From assembly GCA_963575645.1 (NCBI GenBank), contig OY754475.1:1178001-1242000 (forward strand): a stretch of 64,000 bases of DNA. Reading direction: 5' to 3'. Position 1 is the stretch's first letter, and the number at the start of each line of letters is the position of its first letter. Below the pieces are notes generated by a model that was not told the DNA's origin, made no database searches, and saw only the letters and a program-made list of their open reading frames with translations. This DNA is from Xanthostigma xanthostigma (taxonomy: Eukaryota; Arthropoda; Insecta; Raphidioptera; Raphidiidae). Of the stretch, positions 61,010 to 64,000 are shown piece by piece. The position numbers and the translations under genes were made by a program.

Positions 61010-64000
61010 TGTATTTATTTACCATATTTGAGAAAAACTTAAAACGCTGTAACTCCTAAACGACCAAAGATACTGAGGTGGGTGTGGCCGAAATCGATTC
61101 AGCGCGATTTTTTCTATAAGAATAACTTCAGTTGTAAGTCGTATGCGAACAATATGACAGTGATTTTTGTGTTTTTTTAAAATCGGAAAAAGTAAGAAGG
61201 GGGGACCCTTCTTACAAAATTGAAAATTTTTTGAAAAATAGATTTGTTTGATATCATGCATACTTATAGAAAAAATCATTCTGAATCGATTCCGACCACC
61301 CGCAGCCTCGTATCTCTTTTGGTTTCGGAGATATAGCCGTTTTAAAGTGTTTAAATTTTTTTACACTTTAAACCGTCATAGCGTCTAAACTAAGCGATAT
61401 ACGAATTTGGGCGTAGTCCCAATCGATTCAGCGTACTTTTTTCTATAAGACACGTTACTATTAAGCATATCTGAAAAAAATATATATTTTGCCAAATATC
61501 GCAAAACGTTCATGTTTTCATATGCGTTTTGCAAAAATGCAACTTTTTAAGACACTAAGCGACTTTTGGACCGTTCTATACTAACCGAACTTATAGAAAA
61601 TTTCAAGCTGAATCGATTCCGACAATCCACAACCTTGTATCTCTTTTAGTTTCAGAGATATTAGCGTTTATTTATTTTATTTGAGAAAAATTTAAAAGCG
61701 CCGTAACTTTCAAACGACTAAAGATACAGATGCGGGGGTGATCGGAATCGATTCAGCGCGATTTTTTACATAAGAATAACCTCAGTTGTAAGTCGTATGC
61801 GAACAATATGACAGTGATTTTTGTGTTTTTTTAAAATCGGAAAAAGTAAAAAGGGGGGACCCTTCTTACAAAAATGAAAAATTTTTGAAAAATAGATTTG
61901 TTTGATATCATGCATACTTATAGAAAAAATCATTCTGAATCGATTCCGACCACCCGCAGCCTCGTATCTCTTTTGGTTTCGGAGATATAGCCGTTTTAAA
62001 GTGTTTAAATTTTTTTACACTTTAAACCGTCATAGCGTCTAAACTAAGCGATATACGAATTTGGGCGTAGTCCCAATCGATTCAGCGTACTTTTTTCTAT
62101 AAGACACGTTACTATTAAGCATATCTGAAAAAAATATATATTTTGCCAAATATCGCAAAACGTTCATGTTTTCATATGCGTTTTGCAAAAATGCAACTTT
62201 TTAAGACACTAAGCGACTTTTGGACCGTTCTATACTAACCGAACTTATAGAAAATTTCAAGCTGAATCGATTCCGACAATCCACAACCTTGTATCTCTTT
62301 TAGTTTCAGAGATATTAGCGTTTATTTATTTTATTTGAGAAAAATTTAAAAGCGCCGTAACTTTCAAACGACTAAAGATACAGATGCGGGGGTGATCGGA
62401 ATCGATTCAGCGCGATTTTTTACATAAGAATAACCTCAGTTGTAAGTCGTATGCGAACAATATGACAGTGATTTTTGTGTTTTTTTAAAATCGGAAAAAG
62501 TAAGAAGGGGGGACCCTTCTTACAAAAATGAAAAATTTTTGAAAAATAGATTTGTTTGGTATCATGCATACTTATAGAAAAAATCATTCTGAATCGATTC
62601 CGACCACCCGCAGCCTCGTATCTCTTTTGGTTTCGGAGATATAGCCGTTTTAAAGTGTTTAAATTTTTTTACACTTTAAACCGTCATAGCGTCTAAACTA
62701 AGCGATATACGAATTTGGGCGTAGTCCCAATCGATTCAGCGTACTTTTTTCTATAAGACACGTTACTATTAAACATATCTGAAAAAAATATATATTTTGC
62801 CAAATATCGCAAAACGTTCATGTTTTCATATGCGTTTTGCAAAAATGCAACTTTTTAAGACACTAAGCGACTTTTGGACCGTTCTATACTAACCGAACTT
62901 ATAGAAAATTTCAAGCTGAATCGATTCCGACAATCCACAACCTTGTATCTCTTTTAGTTTCAGAGATATTAGCGTTTATTTATTTTATTTGAGAAAAATT
63001 TAAAAGCGCCGTAACTTTCAAACGACTAAAGATACAGATGCGGGGGTGATCGGAATCGATTCAGTGCGATTTTTTCTATAAGAATAACCTCAGTTGTAAG
63101 TCGTATGCGAACAATATGACAGTGATTTTTGTGTTTTTTTAAAATCGGAAAAAGTAAGAAGGGGGGACCCTTCTTACAAAAATGAAAAATTTTTGAAAAA
63201 TAGATTTGTTTGGTATCATGCATACTTATAGAAAAAATCATTCTGAATCGATTCCGACCACCCGCAGCCTCGTATCTCTTTTGGTTTCGGAGATATAGCC
63301 GTTTTAAAGTGTTTAAATTTTTTTACACTTTAAACCGTCATAGCGTCTAAACTAAGCGATATACGAATTTGGGCGTAGTCCCAATCGATTCAGCGTACTT
63401 TTTTCTATAAGACACGTTACTATTAAGCATATCTGAAAAAAATATATATTTTGCCAAATATCGCAAAACGTTCATGTTTTCATATGCCTTTTGCAAAAAT
63501 GCAACTTTTTAAGACACTAAGCGACTTTTGGACCGTTCTATACTAACCGAACTTATAGAAAATTTCAAGCTGAATCGATTCCGACAATCCACAACCTTGT
63601 ATCTCTTTTAGTTTCAGAGATATTAGCGTTTATTTATTTTATTTGAGAAAAATTTAAAAGCGCCGTAACTTTCAAACGACTAAAGATACAGATGCGGGGG
63701 TGATCGGAATCGATTCAGCGCGATTTTTTACATAAGAATAACCTCAGTTGTAAGTCGTATGCGAACAATATGACAGTGATTTTTGTGTTTTTTTAAAATC
63801 GGAAAAAGTAAGAAGGGGGGACCCTTCTTACAAAAATGAAAAATTTTTGAAAAATAGATTTGTTTGATATCATGCATACTTATAGAAAAAATCATTCTGA
63901 ATCGATTCCGACCACCCGCAGCCTCGTATCTCTTTTGGTTTCGGAGATATAGCCGTTTTAAAGTGTTTAAATTTTTTTACACTTTAAACCGTCATAGCGT
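61010..64000. repeat. Satellite array, exact 654-bp period
   Basis: The phrase ATCGATTCAGCGCGATTTTT (or its variants) recurs at 61093, 61747, 62401, 63055 and 63709, always 654 bases apart. About 4.6 monomers are present and the array runs off the window end. Monomers after the first differ at only a few positions (for example GATATCATGC versus GGTATCATGC). Each monomer is two related halves, each with an inverted pair: ATCGATTCAG...TTTTTTCTATAAG and its inverse TTATAGAAAAAATC...CTGAATCGAT. Short minus-strand frames are by-products. Confidence 0.95.

Overview
The window reads as non-coding, transposon-dense nuclear DNA from an arthropod, most likely an insect. The evidence is AT-rich composition, no long open frame, eukaryotic tRNA genes with internal promoters, and many eukaryotic transposon families (Helitron, hAT, pogo/Tc1-like, PIF/Harbinger, TTAA-target elements, Penelope-like, LINE and RTE-type remnants). 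The RTE-type tails resemble those common in moths and butterflies, but the sequence alone does not fix the order. No complete protein-coding gene could be recognised. Only three short exon-like segments (about 26.47, 56.64 and 56.91 kb) are offered, all tentatively.

Layout. 0-8 kb: mostly unique AT-rich DNA with a nearly palindromic TA-flanked MITE (3584-4449), Helitron copy A (5052-5627) and three further terminal-inverted-repeat (TIR) elements. 8.8-13.3 kb: RTE-like fragment, a Penelope-type inverted pair (9728-10141), LINE 3' ends and copy 1 of a TTAA element. 13.6-14.6 kb: a MITE split by Helitron copy B. 16-24 kb: Penelope remnants, an element full of AAAACTAGTTTT motifs (17733-18585), a hAT element with a perfect 8-bp target duplication (19729-20398) and Helitron copy C. 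25.3-25.8 kb: a 116-bp higher-order minisatellite. 26.7-30.7 kb: two Penelope fragments with GIY-YIG coding remnants, one interrupted by a pogo-like MITE, and TTAA element copy 2. 31.65-31.99 kb: two intact tRNA-Gln genes, the most secure genes here. 32.9-36.0 kb: a 3.1-kb element with long terminal inverted repeats and an internal minisatellite with a unit of about 65 bp. 37-49 kb: a LINE ORF2 end, a MITE with a perfect 35-bp hairpin, a Harbinger remnant, further inverted-repeat elements and TTAA elements. 52-60 kb: tRNA-like fragments, nested foldbacks, duplicated RTE tails and a second hAT MITE with a perfect target duplication. 61.0-64.0 kb: a very homogeneous tandem array with an exact 654-bp period running off the window end, with a decayed relative at about 59.86-60.48 kb.

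How parts relate. The elements form a layered record: Helitron in MITE, pogo-like MITE in Penelope, foldback in Penelope-like palindrome, hAT carrying a palindrome. Several unrelated palindromes share a hammerhead-ribozyme-like core (CTGANGA, hairpin, GAAAC), known in Penelope-like retroelements. All calls are from reading the sequence; no database search or folding program was run, and many repeat boundaries are approximate.
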